DNA from: Linnemannia schmuckeri
Lineage: Eukaryota; Mortierellomycota; Mortierellomycetes; Mortierellales; Mortierellaceae
Assembly: GCA_029449235.1 (NCBI GenBank)
Contig: JANATG010000002.1
Location: forward strand, 1,922,001-1,986,000
Direction: 5' to 3'
DNA: 64,000 nucleotides
Shown: piece after piece, positions 32,676-45,230 of the stretch
Layout of the letters: each line of letters opens with the position of its first letter
Position numbering within the stretch: position 1 is the stretch's first letter
The notes under the pieces: model-generated
What the model saw: only the letters and a program-made list of their open reading frames with translations
The model's database searches: none
Told to the model about the DNA's origin: nothing
Program-made: the position numbers and the translations under genes

Positions 32676-35600
32676 ATGGACTTTCTATACCGCGCCGTTC
32701 CTCATCGGATCCGCCGCCTCGTCTCCAACAAGGCTAAGGAAGGCAATGGCCCAGAGGAGAGCTACCGACTCCGGAGGATGGAGTCCCATGCCTCCATGTC
32801 CGCAACTAAGCGCCGGCGCATCTTTCTCAACCTCACCCCAGAGTCCATCGAGAATGACCTGGACGCTCCCAACGAGTCATTGCCGCATTACCCGACCAAC
32901 AAGGTCACCACCTCGGTAAATACTATTCCCGCCCGCCCGCGAATAATACCCTGCCTTTTTTCTTCTCTTTCATTTTTTTTTTGATAACGTCGTCGTCATG
33001 CAATTGGGTCCGGCAGACAGACCCTGGATCTCCGTGGTCCCGCTCTGGCGCTCAGCTATTATTGACATTATTATTTCAACACCCGTTTATGACTATCACG
33101 AGGCATGGTTGTCATGGAATGTGTGCGATCCATTCGGGCCATTTTTACTCCTCAACCCTGCAGTCCATACCCTAGCGCAGGCAAAGGCTCAGGCTCAGAC
33201 TCAGGCTCAGGCTGGGTGAGGGTGGGGTTATCCTTCATTGTGTTCTTTTGATTTTTGGTGTGCCTGCGCCAGCGTATCTCTTTCTTTTCGTTTGAATCGA
33301 ATAAGTCATGTCATTGTTAACAATGGGCCATTGTTCACTTGTCATCACTCTTCTTTAACATCGCCCGCCTCCTACTTCCTCACCACTCCCCTCCTTTTTT
33401 TACCCTGCTCTACCCCGTCCTGTCTCTCGTGTCGCCCACCATTTGCGTTGGCTCTGCGCAAAACGTGAAGAAGAAGAACAAAAAAAGAGGGGTGCAAAAC
33501 AAAACAATGACAAAAGCAAAAAGATGTGGATGTAAAGTGAGTCTGGGCAGATCGACTTTTATCTAGAGAAACACATGCAGCATCTTTGCACAGTAATTGT
33601 CGTCGTCGTCGTCGTCATTTTTATTAGAGCGCTGCTCACCGAGGGAAGACCCCTCTCCTACGGGCCATCTCTCTTCCACGTTATCTCAAAAGCCCAATTG
33701 GCCTGGCCTCATTCGTCCACTATATCAGCAATCCAGTATTCCCTGTCTCCAACAACAGACAGAGACCGCTGTCAACTAGTATCCCTGTCGATTCGCTTTC
33801 AAATCCAGAACGCCTTTTCCCCTTTCCCCTTCCCCTCTACTCTTTCGCCACTCGCCTTTTTTTGTGGCACCATCCACTATGGAATACTCTACTCTGCTCT
33901 CATATTCGACCGCGCTCTCAACCACTTTTTGCCTGTTCATGATAAACAAAACAGCCAACCTTTGCCAAGATTCATTTAGTAGAGAGAGGGTAGTCGCGGC
34001 GGGAGAGGGAGTCGTGTGCGCTGTGTGTTATACATTTATTATTTTACACATACATATGTGTATATCGGTATATACGTGACCATGGGGTCATCGTGTGGAT
34101 GGCTGCGATAGCAACTGGCCTTGTTTTGTGTTGCTCCATCGATCATTTTGTTATCGCATTTACGCTGTTCCTCATCTTCCATGGATGGGATAGAGTGAGA
34201 AAAGGGGATCCCTTGATTCGTTCTTTGTGCAGCCAGAATCAATCAAAAGATATTTTAAACCCTTTGCACTGACAACAACAAAATATAATATTTTCCCATC
34301 CATCGGACTATCAATAGAAATACGATCTCTTCTCCTTCATACCCAAAAACCTGTTTGAGCAGTTTCGTCGTCTCGCCAACCTCTACTTCCTCTTCGTCGC
34401 CGGACTCTCTATCGCTCCCATCCTCGGAGGGTTCGCTCCCTTCCTCACCTTCCTGCCCCTCATCTTCATCATCACCGTAACTGCCATCAAGGACGCCATC
34501 GAGGACTGGAAACGCAGGAAATCGGATGAGGCCTTCAACAATGCCCCCACCATCCTTCTCCGCAATTGGACAAACACCAACATTAGCAGCAGTGGATCCA
34601 GCAAACTACAGGCCATTCAATCGGCCATCAGCGGTCTCTTCCTCTGGAAAAAGCCCATCGCCAGCGGGCCTGGTCGCGCGGCTGCCATCAATGCCGCAGC
34701 TCAAACAGCCACTACGCCCAGCGGACGCTCGGACCAAAACTCTTACTTTGACGGACACTCGGGGCACGGGGCGACAACGGACGAACAGGATTCTGCTGGC
34801 AGGCCTGCTCGACGCATTCGCCGCAACATCCCTCACTCTGTTTTAAACCACACCGAATCTTATTCAGGAAAGACTAATGGAGCCAAGTGGGACGACTGTA
34901 TTTGGCAGGATGTCAGGGTGGGCGACATTGTCTATCTGAAGAACGATGACCCCATTCCTGCCGACATGGTTATTCTTTCGACCTCAGAGCCCGATGGACT
35001 TTGCTTTATCGAAACAAAGAACTTGGATGGAGAGACCAACCTCAAGATTCGTCGTGGACTGACCGCTACCAAGGGACTCCGGACACCAGCCGACATTGAC
35101 AGAGCAGCATTCTATGTGGAATCAGAAGCACCTCACGCCAACTTATATTCTTACCAAGGAGCATTGAAGTGGTTGATTTCGGATGGCGCCGACATGCCAG
35201 CGCGGGATCGTGTGGTTCACAACAAAACCGAGTCGATCACCATCAACGAGATTCTGCTTCGTGGATGCGTCCTGAGGAACACAGATCACGTCATCGGTAT
35301 GGTGCTCTTTACTGGAACGGACACCAAGATCATGTTGAACTCGGGAGATACACCCAGTAAACGCAGTCGTATCGAAAAGGATCTCAACTTCCATGTGAGT
35401 AGGATAAAAAGTGTCTTGTGGCGAGTTGGGATGATTGTATCTAGGAGGATTCTTATATCGAAAGTTGTATTACAGGCCTGACAGTACCTATTCTTTTTTC
35501 TAAATCCGACGTCAACCGTAGATCGTCATGAACTTTATCATCTTATTTGCGCTCTCCATTGGATCTGCTATCGCCAACGGTGTTATTTTTGCAGACACGT

Positions 35601-38600
35601 CAAACAACTCTGGAACATACTTTGAGTTCGGAGCAGATGCCTCGACCCCCTTCATGTCGGCGTTCATCACCTTCTGGTATGTGAGGATTCAAGGAACTAT
35701 CATTTGCCACCGAACTAAAAAGGCAGAATTCTAACTTTTGAGTTTGCCAATTCATATGGTGATTCAATTTTGTTTCGTAGGTCGTGCTTGATTTTGTACC
35801 AAAACATCGTCCCCATTTCTCTGTACATCAGTATCGAAATCGTCAAAACAGCTCAGGCATACTTCATTCACAAGGATATCGACATGTACGACGAGCGCGT
35901 TGATCAGGCATGTACACCAAAGACCTGGAACATCTCGGACGACTTGGGACAGATCGAGTACATCTTCTCCGACAAAACCGGCACTCTGACCCAGAACGTG
36001 ATGGAGTTCCAAAAGTGCACCATCAACGGAATCGACTATGGTGTGGGCGAGACCGACGCGACTCGTGGACAAAAAATGAGTGGCGACGGAGAGTTTGAGC
36101 CCATGGAGTTCGAATCGGACGAGGACTATCTCATCAAGCTAGGCCAAGAGCGACTCAAGATGAAGGTGGCCATGGACCAGTTGTTCGACAACAAGTACTA
36201 TTCCGACAAGACGACGTTTGTTGATTCCGATCTCTTTGCCGACATGGCGGACCCCACCTCGAAACACGCCAAGGCCATTATGAACTTTTGGACTGCCGTT
36301 GCAGTGTGTCATACCGTCATTGCCGAGCGGGATATCGACGTGGATCCTTTCAAGATTGAGTATAAGGCTCAGTCGCCCGATGAAGCTGCGTTGGTTTCGA
36401 CAGCTCGTGACGTTGGATTTGTGTTTTTGGAGAAGAAGGGTCCCATCATGCATCTGGAGATTATGGGTCAGCCCCGCGCCTACAAGGTCTTGAACATTCT
36501 GGAGTTTAACTCAAACAGGAAGCGTATGTCGATCATTTTGCGACCGCCGGAGGGAGGAATTGTTCTCGTCTGCAAGGGAGCGGACAGTGTGATCTACGAA
36601 CGTTTGGATAAAGCTGATGAGCAAAGCAAGCTCCGTGAGGATACTCTCGTGGATCTGGAACGCTTCGCTAACGAAGGTGTGTTGCTGGCCTTTTCAATTG
36701 TTTGGAAGTATTTCATGTTGGACGAGTGAAACAATGCAGGCTACTAATATACCTTTTTTTACTCTGGTTTGATAGGTCTTCGTACTCTCTGCTTGGCTTA
36801 CCGCAAGATCAGCGAGGAGGAGTATGCCAACTGGGTTCTTGACTACGACGAGGCTTGCAACACTATCCATAACCGCGACGAGAACATCGAGAACGCTTGC
36901 GAGGGAATCGAACACTCTTTGATTCTGCTCGGAGGAACTGCTATCGAGGATCGTCTTCAGGAAGGAGTTCCAGAGTGTATTGCCCTTCTGTCGCGTGCTG
37001 GAATCAAGCTTTGGGTTCTCACAGGAGACAAGACTGAGACCGCTATCAACATTGGATTCGCCTGTAACTTGTTACAGCGCGATATGATTCTTATTATCAT
37101 TCAGGCACAGGATAAGGAAGACACACGGGAACAGCTCATGAAGGCGCTCGACAAATTTTGGGGTCGCGAGGCTGACAAGGATCCATCTCTCGTCAACAAG
37201 TCCCACGCGCTGATTATCGACGGAGAGACCCTCAAGTACGGACTGTCCCCCTCGCTCAACGGATTGCTCCTGGATGTCAGCAAGCGATGCAAGTCTGTGA
37301 TCTGTTGCCGTGTCTCCCCTCTGCAAAAGGCCAAGGTTGTCAGCATGGTCAAGCGTGGTCTAGATGTCATGACCTTGTCGATCGGTGATGGAGCCAACGA
37401 TGTGTCGATGATTCAAGAAGCCAACATCGGAGTCGGTATTGCCGGAGAGGAAGGTCGTCAGGCTGTCATGGCTTCTGATTTCGCCATTGCCCAGTTCCGT
37501 TTCTTGTCCAAGCTTCTTTTGGTCCACGGACGTTGGTCGTACATTCGTATTTCGGAGATGATCTTGACCTTCTTCTACAAGAATATTGTCTGGACCTTGA
37601 CCATCTTCTGGTTCCAGTTCTTCTCTGGGTAAGGCTTGATGAATGAAAGGTAAAAGATGTTGACGCATGCTCAAAATGAATCAAGTTATCTAACTTGCGT
37701 ATATAATGCTTAACTTTAGGTTCACTGCCCTGCTTTTGTTCGACTACACCTTTGTGGTCCTGTACAATCTGCTATTCACCTCGTTGCCAATCATGTTTAT
37801 GGGCGCCTTTGACCAGGATGTTGACGCTAAGACGTCGATGCAGTTCCCTGCTCTCTACCTCCGCGGTATTAAGCAGAAGCACTTTACTCGTAGCAAGTTC
37901 TGGCTCTATGTCTTGGATGCACTCTACCAGTCGATCATCTGCTTCTTTATTCCCTGGTATCTGTCGAACGATGTCTACGCTAGCGGCCGCAGCACCAACG
38001 ATTTGGTCGCGCTCGGTACCTTGATCTCTGCCTGCTCGGTCGTCGTCGCCAACCTTTATGTCGGTCTGAACATGTTCCACTGGACCAAGATGATTTTCAC
38101 CGTGATCTTTGGATCTATCATCGTGTTCTTCCTCTACTGCTGGGTCTACGCCAACTTTTTCACCATCGACAACACCTTCTACGGCATGGACGACATCATC
38201 CTTAACAGTCCCGCGTTCTGGTTTGCGATCGCATTGTCGGTGATCTTGACCATGCTGCCCCACTACGTCTACAAGTTTGCCCGTCAGTACTTGAAGCCCA
38301 ACGACATCATCATCGTCCGTGAGCAGCTTTATAGGGAGAAGCATCCCTCCAAGAAGGAGCGTCGTGCCAGGAAGCTGAAGGCCATGGCTATCCGGGAAAG
38401 TGAGATGAACGGCACCACCAGCAGCTTCCAGGATCCAGGCATCACCAGCGGCAATCATGTTTTGGGAGACGACGATTTGGAGGACGACGATTTGGATCAA
38501 GTCCCCGTCATCCGCCATTCACCCACCATCCTCTCGCCTGAAGATCCCAACGAGCAGAAGCCTGGCGATATTCGCCAGCGTCAGCCCTCACCCTCGCCCA

Positions 38601-39826
38601 TGTCTAGTTTGAACAGGATGGATGAGGCTTACCATCTGAAGGTATCATCTGAGGGCTCAGGAGTCACACCTTCATCAAAGCTGCCCCAGCGTGAGCTGAC
38701 GGGACGGAGACGGGTTGTCAGTAACAACAATGCGGCTACTGGACCTTCAACAGCTGATCAAGGTGTTTTTGGTGGAGCCGAAATCGCCACTCCCGCAGTT
38801 GCCTTCAAGAACAACAACGCTAAGTTTACTACTTCGTCGACATCTCTCCCCATGAGCCCGGATCACCTCCAGGCAGACTCTTTGGAGCCCCCCTTCAACC
38901 GCACGTTTGCTCAAGGATACCCCACCACGTCGTTCTCATTCAACCAGGAGTTTGTCAATGCCGCGTCGGCAGCTACTGGTGGCCTTGTTGGTGGATTCCC
39001 TGCTTCAGAGCGTCCTCGTGTCAAGCGTCAGAGCACTCCTTCGATTCCTGTGGGTGGACCCAACTTCCGTTTCATGGGCAACGATGCGCCCGCCATACCA
39101 GGAGCGCCGGCAAGTCACAAGGCTGGTCATACAGGATTTGCCTTCTCAACTGACGATGCCTCTGCGTTTGTGTATTCGCATCTGAACCGTGTTCACAGTG
39201 CCAGTAATGACGAACGGACGACTGCTGTTAAGGCAAAACGGGCTTCTCAGATGTACTACGGCGGTAGGAACAGTATTGATGGCAGCGAGTTTGGATCTGG
39301 TACTTTCGGAGAATCAGAACCCACCTCTCCAGTTACATCCGGACCATCAAGGCGTGGACCCTTTGAGGGACCTTTTGACGGCTCAGCGACTTCTTCACCA
39401 CCCCCTCTTGGTGACACCACAGCAGTAGAGTCTTACAAGCGGGATTCGTTGTCGAGGCGGCCACGTGGGCTGAGTCGGTCTATCACCTCGCCTGATGTCC
39501 CTGTTGCAGAACTGGGAGCAATCTTATTGCAGCAGCAAAAGGAAATGGAGCAAGGCATGGAGCGTCTCTCAAAAGCCCAGGCATCGGTTAGGGCAGCTGC
39601 TCAACAGCGCCAGAGTGTACAGAAGGTGCGGTTCCAAGGCACATCAGACAGTTCACCTGACCTCGGCACAGGAGCATTCTCAACACAGCTTCCAGAAGGA
39701 CAAAGCACATCATCATCTTCAACAGCGGCAGCGTCGGCACCGTCATCAGGATCATCGGGGCCAGCCCCTGAAGGTCCACGGCCAGGATCCTACGAGTGCA
39801 GTTCTACAAGACCTAAGCGCGACTAA
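32676..39826 (+). CDS. P4-type ATPase, phospholipid flippase (Dnf1/Dnf2-like)
   Basis: Six exons, 32676-32915, 34318-35394, 35522-35676, 35781-36676, 36776-37628 and 37720-39826, splice in frame to 1,775 residues. N-terminal TSKYDLFSFIPKNLFEQF and the first membrane pair lead into the actuator motif DGET (317-320). The phosphorylation motif DKTGT has its Asp at 555. Further motifs are KGADSVIYERL, TGDKTETAINIG and hinge GDGAND (993-998). About eight more membrane segments follow in exons 5-6. P4-ATPases flip aminophospholipids or related lipids to the cytosolic leaflet, usually with a Cdc50-type subunit. From about residue 1270 the protein ends in a roughly 500-residue Ser/Pro-rich tail with a short coiled-coil-like piece (LLQQQKEMEQGMERL). 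The first intron (1402 bp) is far longer than the others (90-130 bp). Confidence 0.93.
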
Positions 39827-40209
39827 TGTAAATGACAGGAAATATCCCTTCGTCTGTCGCGAGTCACATATCCCACCCGCAAAAATTGGAAGCAAATTTG
39901 CGTCCAAAACCATCCGGGGGATAATGTTCAATGACGACCCCCTTAAAATAAACACTGTGACCGTTGAATTGTGCCTTTTTTTTTTTTTTTTTTTTTTTTG
40001 AGAGGACTGACCGCAGTCCACCCACAGCACCCTATGAAGTTGAGCCAGCAGACATTCAGGACCAGCCTTTTTTGCTCTGCTCATTCATCACACTCTTGTC
40101 CCTCTCTCTTCCGCCTCTCCCTCTCACACTCCTACATTCCTCATTTCACTTTCCTTCCTCCTCCCCTTTCTACACTTCACACACACACACACATATATAT
40201 ATATCAAAG
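39827..40209. other. Short intergenic spacer with poly(T) and CA/TA repeat
   Basis: This joins the flippase 3' end (AATAAA-like near 39946) to the Rei1 gene start. It has a T-run of about 23 at 39977-39999 and (CA)n(TA)n near 40181-40203 just before the ATG. Confidence 0.5.
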
Positions 40210-40924
40210 ATGAGCTCCATTGTAGCCCAGCCTTCGACCCAGGGCACCTTCCTCTCGACCCCCGACGCCCCTCGCTCCTCACTATTCACCTGTCTCGCCT
40301 GCCATGTTGCCTTTAAGACTGCCGATATCCAGCGTGAGCACTACCGCTCAGACTGGCATAGATACAACTTGAAGCGCAAAATGGTCGAGCTTCCCCCCGT
40401 CTCTGCCGATATGTTTGCCCAGAAAGTTACTGGTAAGTTCCTTAAAACCCGATTCGTTCTTGTTTCTCAGCACTGCGTCAATTATCACCCCTCGCTCTTT
40501 TTCAATATCCCTCGGAACAACATGAATAGCACCTCTTACCATTTGCTTATAAATACATATATTAGCCCAGAAGCAGAAGGATGCCGATGACCAAGCTGCC
40601 GCAGACGACAGCTCAGAGTGCAAAACCTGCCGCAAGTCCTATTCATCCAAGAACGCCTTCGAGAACCATTTGGCTTCCAAGAAGCACAAGGAGACCGAGG
40701 CCAAACTCAAGGCCAACCCCCATCCCGCAAAGGCCGTCGAGAAGCCTGTTAAGAGCGATGTCGAGTCGATTACTTCCAAGATGACTGTTGACCTCTCTGT
40801 GACCGACGAGACGACTCAGGAGGAGATGGAGGAGATCATGGACAAGAAGATTGAAGCTGCTGTTCGTCTAGAACTCACGGATTGTTTGTTCTGTACCGAG
40901 AAGGCTGAGACCTTTGAGAGGTAT

Positions 40925-40959
<35 letters not shown>

Positions 40960-41978
40960 ATTGTTCAGGGTAATGAGCACGATTACAGTGGAGCAGGATG
41001 CTTTCAGGATCAAGATACATTGCCAAGGATAACTTTTTAAGGAGAAGAGTCGCTAGTGCCTGCTCCAAGTGACCAAGCTTCGACTCTTACAACCTCGCTG
41101 ATCTGCTCCTCTGTTATGTTCTTCATTGTAATAGCAATATTGAGCATATGACCAAGTATCATGGATTCTTCATTCCCGATCTCGAGTATATTGTGGATCT
41201 GGAGGGCTTGATCAAGTATTTGGGCGAGAAGGTATCTGTCGGAAACATTTGTCTGCACTGTAACGGCAAGGGCCGTCAGATCAAGTCGCTGGAGGCTGTC
41301 CGCAAGCACATGGTCGACAAGGGCCATTGCAAGATCCCCTATGATACCGAGTCTGAGATGATGGAGATTGTTGATTTCTACGATTTCAGATCGTCGTACC
41401 CCGAGGAGGAGCAGCGTAAGATGCGTGAGGCTGCCGAGCGTGGCGAGGAAGTGGATGAGGACGACGAGGAAGAGGAGCTGGATACTGGTGTCAGATTGGG
41501 TGAGGATGAGATGGAGCTCATCTTGCCCTCGGGCGCTAGGTTGGGTCACAGATCTCTGAACAAGTACTATAGACAGAACGTCAAGCCAGAGGAGGTAAGA
41601 GCTGTTGTCCTTTGAAGATTTTATCAGCACAAAGACACGCAAACTCAAGATGTTGTTGTTGCGGTTGTATGTGTAATACCATATTGACCGTACCCAAACT
41701 ACTTTCTTCCCGCCATCTAGACACGCGACTCTGTATTGATCAACAAGTTATTGACTCACTACACCGACCATATGGGCTACGACTTGGCATTGTCCAAGAC
41801 CAAGGAGAGAAAGGAGCGTGGGCAGGCCCTGGTAGCTCGCAATGACGGAGAGGCAAGATGGGCTCAGAAGCAGACCTCGACCTTCAAAGATTTCCGCAGG
41901 ATCGAGGAGCACAAGGCTCGTGTTGGACAGAAACAGAACAAGTTACAGAAGCATTACCGTGTCCAGATCTTGGTCTAA
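40210..41978 (+). CDS. REI1: Rei1/ZNF622-like cytoplasmic 60S subunit maturation factor
   Basis: Four exons, 40210-40432, 40566-40920, 41135-41594 and 41721-41978, give 431 residues (yeast Rei1 is 393). Four C2H2-type fingers are visible: CLACHVAFKTADIQREHYRSDWH near the N terminus, CKTCRKSYSSKNAFENHLASKKH, CLFCTEKAETFESNIEHMTKYH (spliced from exons 2 and 3) and CLHCNGKGRQIKSLEAVRKHM. An acidic stretch (EEVDEDDEEEE) and a basic C terminus (KDFRRIEEHKARVGQKQNK) follow. Rei1 helps release the export factor Arx1 from new 60S subunits and probes the peptide exit tunnel. A poly(A) signal lies near 42128. Intron 2 contains a T-run of about 27 just after the donor. Confidence 0.92.
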
Positions 41979-42988
41979 GCGGTGTTTTTTGTACCTTTTT
42001 TCTTCCGCCCGACTACCCCATCACTTGCATTGCATATCACATTTCGACTATTATTATTTTGCGCATCTTTTCTCCTCTGCTTTTTTTCATTTCTCTCTGC
42101 CCTTTTGTAACATTTACTTAAAACAAAGAATAAAACAGACACACAAAAAAATTCGTCTATGGATTGAGTCTGTGCAGTTGGTGGCAAACAGTCTGACTTT
42201 TGCCACAGAAAGTACATCTGGGAGTTTATTTTGGAACAGGCTCTTGTTGTGCATTTTATTTGATGGTTCTAAGAGGCTGTGCTTCGTGTACAGGGCTGAA
42301 TATCTTCACGAGTTTCGAGATAGGACGTGACAAGTTTCGAGTCTGGAAATGATACTGAGGACTGCAGCACCGGTAGTTACAGGACCAAGATCCAACGGTA
42401 GTGGCGACAGCGATGGACACGGCAATGGAAACGGCGATGGAAATGAACAGCGCCGTGTTCCAAGGATGAACAAAATCGACCATGATTTTTTAGCAGTTGA
42501 GAGATCATGTCTAGGAAGCATGAAATACCGTGGCCAATACGGCAAAATAAAAAAAGGATTTTTCTGCCAAGAAAAAAAAAGTAACAGCCCACGGGAGCTT
42601 TTTTAGGATCCTCGAGATGACCTGCGTTTCCAGGTTGAGTTCTGTTGACTGTCGTCAAAGAAGTCATCAGGTAGCGCGCCGCATCGGCTTGCTCGCCGCC
42701 CGTAATACGCCTGTTCCACCCATTTTTCATTTTTTGTCGTCAAATGGGCAGTAGAGTCACCAAGAATACAACGAACGGCGGCGTGGACGAATAGGCTATC
42801 CCAAAATACGCGAGGCAACTCTCTCTTACGCTCATTTATGCAACAAGAAAACTATAAATAAAAAGAACACCCTTCTATCTGGTCTTTTTTTCCTCCCACC
42901 TTCAAAGCTAAAGAATACAATTTTCCCTAACTCACCAAACCTTTTTCACACAAAACAAGATCACAATCTCCTCAACCTCTTCTTCACT
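41979..42988. other. Intergenic region before the Kazal cluster
   Basis: The first 150 bp is the Rei1 3' UTR. The rest shows no credible gene, and Asp/Gly repeat codons near 42391-42440 (GATGGAAACGGC-like) belong to no domain. TATAAATA at 42853-42860 lies 136 bp before the first Kazal ATG. Confidence 0.5.
42853..42860 (+). promoter_or_regulatory. TATA box of first Kazal gene
   Basis: TATAAATA lies 136 bp upstream of the ATG at 42989. Similar boxes are at 119-128 bp in the other intact multi-domain members. Confidence 0.6.
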
Positions 42989-43513
42989 ATGCATTCCCCC
43001 ATGATGTACCTGGTAATCCTCGTCCTGCTGGTTATCACCCTCTCCGTCCAAGTCCAAGTCCTTGCCAGTCCTATTCCTTTCCCTGCTGCTATCGATGCCA
43101 AAACCCAGCCAGAGGCAACCTTTGAGGCTATGGTCCCCACAAAGATAGAAGTTTTCGAACGTGCCGAGGTCGCAATTGCCAAGTTTATTGCCGAGCGAGC
43201 TACCATCACTGACGATGACGAATCCGGCGCCCACACTGACGACGCCGCCGTCGGTTCTGCCTTTGCCGATGGAGACGGCAACAGTGCCGCCACCGAGAAC
43301 CACGAGACTGGTGCTGGTATCACGCCTATCCCTCCTCCTACCAAGCCCGGATGCATCGATATCTGTCCAGCAGTCTGGGAACCTCTGTGTGCACACAACA
43401 AGCTGGGCGACAAGAAGACGTTTGGCAACCGTTGCAAGTTGAATCTTTGGAACTGTAGGCATCATTTTAATACCTATGTGGAGGATCACAAGGGCGAATG
43501 TAGTACTCAGTGA
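42989..43513 (+). CDS. Secreted single-domain Kazal-type protease inhibitor (174 aa)
   Basis: This is a single exon. A hydrophobic signal peptide (residues 1-27, ...VQVLASP) is followed by an Asp/Glu/Ala-rich spacer of about 90 residues and one C-terminal Kazal-like domain. Cysteines are at 122, 126, 134, 149, 156 and 171, spaced 3-7-14-6-14, with the core TFGNRC. By Kazal geometry the reactive-site P1 residue is the second after Cys2, here Ala128, which would suit subtilisin- or elastase-like proteases. Kazal domains are tight-binding extracellular serine-protease inhibitors. Shares the signal-peptide end (SVQVQV..ASP) with the genes at 44853 and 46252. Poly(A) signal near 43637. Confidence 0.85.
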   Translation: MHSPMMYLVILVLLVITLSVQVQVLASPIPFPAAIDAKTQPEATFEAMVPTKIEVFERAEVAIAKFIAERATITDDDESGAHTDDAAVGSAFADGDGNSAATENHETGAGITPIPPPTKPGCIDICPAVWEPLCAHNKLGDKKTFGNRCKLNLWNCRHHFNTYVEDHKGECSTQ

Positions 43514-44519
43514 GAGGTGGGAAGGGAAAGGGAATTCCGCTCCCTTTCCCCTCTGCCCCTCTGTGCCCTCTGTCCTTTCTTCGCATATACTATTCACGAA
43601 ATCTGCCATGAGCCACCACCTCTTTTTCTCCGACACAAAATAAAGCAAGAATAATAATCATAAAAAAACAGCCATACATGAACGTGATTCGAAGTGGTCA
43701 ATGTGAGGGTTACACAAAAGGTTGGTCGTCGACATCACTTTTTAAGAGCTTATTTTTCAGAAGCAAGCTCTTGAGGATTGTGCACTGAGAAAAAACAAAA
43801 AACCGCATAGGCACAGTGCTGAGCGGGGAGATTGAATAAGATCAGGCAGTGCAGAGAGTATGGCGCCCTAAAGAGATCGAACTGTTATGGAGTTGTCGAT
43901 CTTCTTTGTGTGAAAATTGCATACCATCAATTGTGTCGTGCCAGACACCTTTTGTAGCATGTCAGACATGATTTGACATGATCTGACGATATGACCCAGC
44001 TATTGCCCAGCCAAGGACAACAAGTTAACATATCGAATAAATCCCTTGTGGAATAAAAAGTTATCTGTAGAAAGGAAACTCCTTCCTAGGGCTGAGAAAC
44101 GATCCAGATATTTTTCTCACCGCCTTTTTATATCTACGACCGTAGCAGGATCGTGACCTGATCTCGGCGACGGTGAAGGGGCCTAGAAAATGAATATCTT
44201 GGGGATGAGCAAGTAGGCTATGTGTTTAGAGATCTTATTGAGGCGAAAAAGGAAAGAGATGAATTTCTCTCCACAGAAAAAAATGAATGGTCCAGGAGAT
44301 TGGTATGCTATGGCGTTTTTTTGAGAATCCTTTAAATGAGCTCTGTTGAGATGAGAGAACACCATCTGCGTTTGAGTGCTGTCGATTCATGTCTGATGTG
44401 GTCACCAAGTCACCAGATTGTATCTCAACTATTTCTTAATCTGTATACGTCCCCTTTCTCCTGCCTCTTCCCCTTCTCCTTCCCAGTCGCGCTTCTTTTT
44501 TTTTCTCTTCCTGTGATTT

Positions 44520-44551
<32 letters not shown>

Positions 44552-44852
44552 TTCTTTTCCGTTCGCACTCTTCTCTGTTTCATCCCTTTAGAGCTTTAGA
44601 AATGAGAGCAGCGGTAGTCACATCAGTAAGGGAGCGATGCCATGGAGGTCCATGTTAGCATCCTGAATACGATGATAGCTCATTTATTTCTTGTGGGAGA
44701 AGTCAGCAATGGAAATCATGAATAAAAGGGATGTCATTACGCCCTTCTCCATTTTTTTTTCTTTTCACACACCAATTTTTTTTTCAGTCTCCAAATCTCT
44801 CCTATATACCTCTCCTCTAAACACAACGACCCAACCTTTATCCTATTCAGTC
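43514..44852. other. Intergenic spacer in the Kazal cluster, with 28-C tract
   Basis: No gene is visible. It contains a pure run of 28 C (44523-44550). Parts of it (near 44225-44310 and 44590-44740) are recognisably similar to the next spacer (45640-46100), as expected if gene plus spacer duplicated together. Confidence 0.55.
44523..44550. repeat. Poly(C) homopolymer of 28
   Basis: 28 uninterrupted C bases in a C/T-rich leader-like stretch. Long C-runs are much rarer here than A/T-runs, and the exact length could be a sequencing estimate. Confidence 0.85.
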
Positions 44853-45230
44853 ATGCATTCCATAAAGATGTCCCTGATGTCGCTCGCCTTGTTGATCATC
44901 ATCCTCTCTGTCCAAATCCAAGTCCACGCCAGTCCTATCTCTGCTGTCCAAGTACGCCACGGTGACAGGGGCACTAGCGCCATCTTCAAGCGTGCCAGGC
45001 CCACTGCCACCACCACCGTAGAGAAGCAGAAATTAGGGACCGTCATCGCTGGGTCCCCTCCCAAGGAGTGCTCCAATATGTGTCTGGAAGAGTACAAGCC
45101 TTACTGTGCTACCAACAGCAAGGGTCTGAAGAAGAAGTTTGGAAATAAATGCAAATTACGTACATGGAATTGCCACAACCCCAACGACATTTACAGGAAT
45201 GAGACGGAGGGCGAATGTACTGCTAAGTGA
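44853..45230 (+). CDS. Secreted single-domain Kazal-type protease inhibitor (125 aa)
   Basis: Single exon; the start at 44853 was chosen because it gives a clean signal peptide (MHSIKMSLMSLALLIIIL...VHASP) that aligns with the gene at 42989. A longer ORF starts at 44691. A dibasic Lys46-Arg47 could be a Kex2 site that removes a propeptide. The Kazal domain has cysteines at 73, 77, 85, 100, 107 and 122 (spacing 3-7-14-6-14). The predicted P1 residue is Glu79 (CLE), an unusual choice that would fit a Glu-specific protease or a loss of inhibition. The spacer is about 50 residues shorter than in the upstream paralog. Confidence 0.85.
   Translation: MHSIKMSLMSLALLIIILSVQIQVHASPISAVQVRHGDRGTSAIFKRARPTATTTVEKQKLGTVIAGSPPKECSNMCLEEYKPYCATNSKGLKKKFGNKCKLRTWNCHNPNDIYRNETEGECTAK

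Noticed and set aside
33575..33979. 134-codon ORF within P4-ATPase intron 1
   Set aside because: No domain and no homologous motif; the spliced flippase junction across the intron is secure.
34918..35481. ORF extending past the flippase exon 2 end
   Set aside because: The frame after NFH is intron; a GTGAGT donor and the next exon IVMNFIILFAL continue the conserved protein.
37772..38518. 248-codon minus-strand ORF opposite the flippase
   Set aside because: Antisense shadow of a conserved coding exon with biased codon use.
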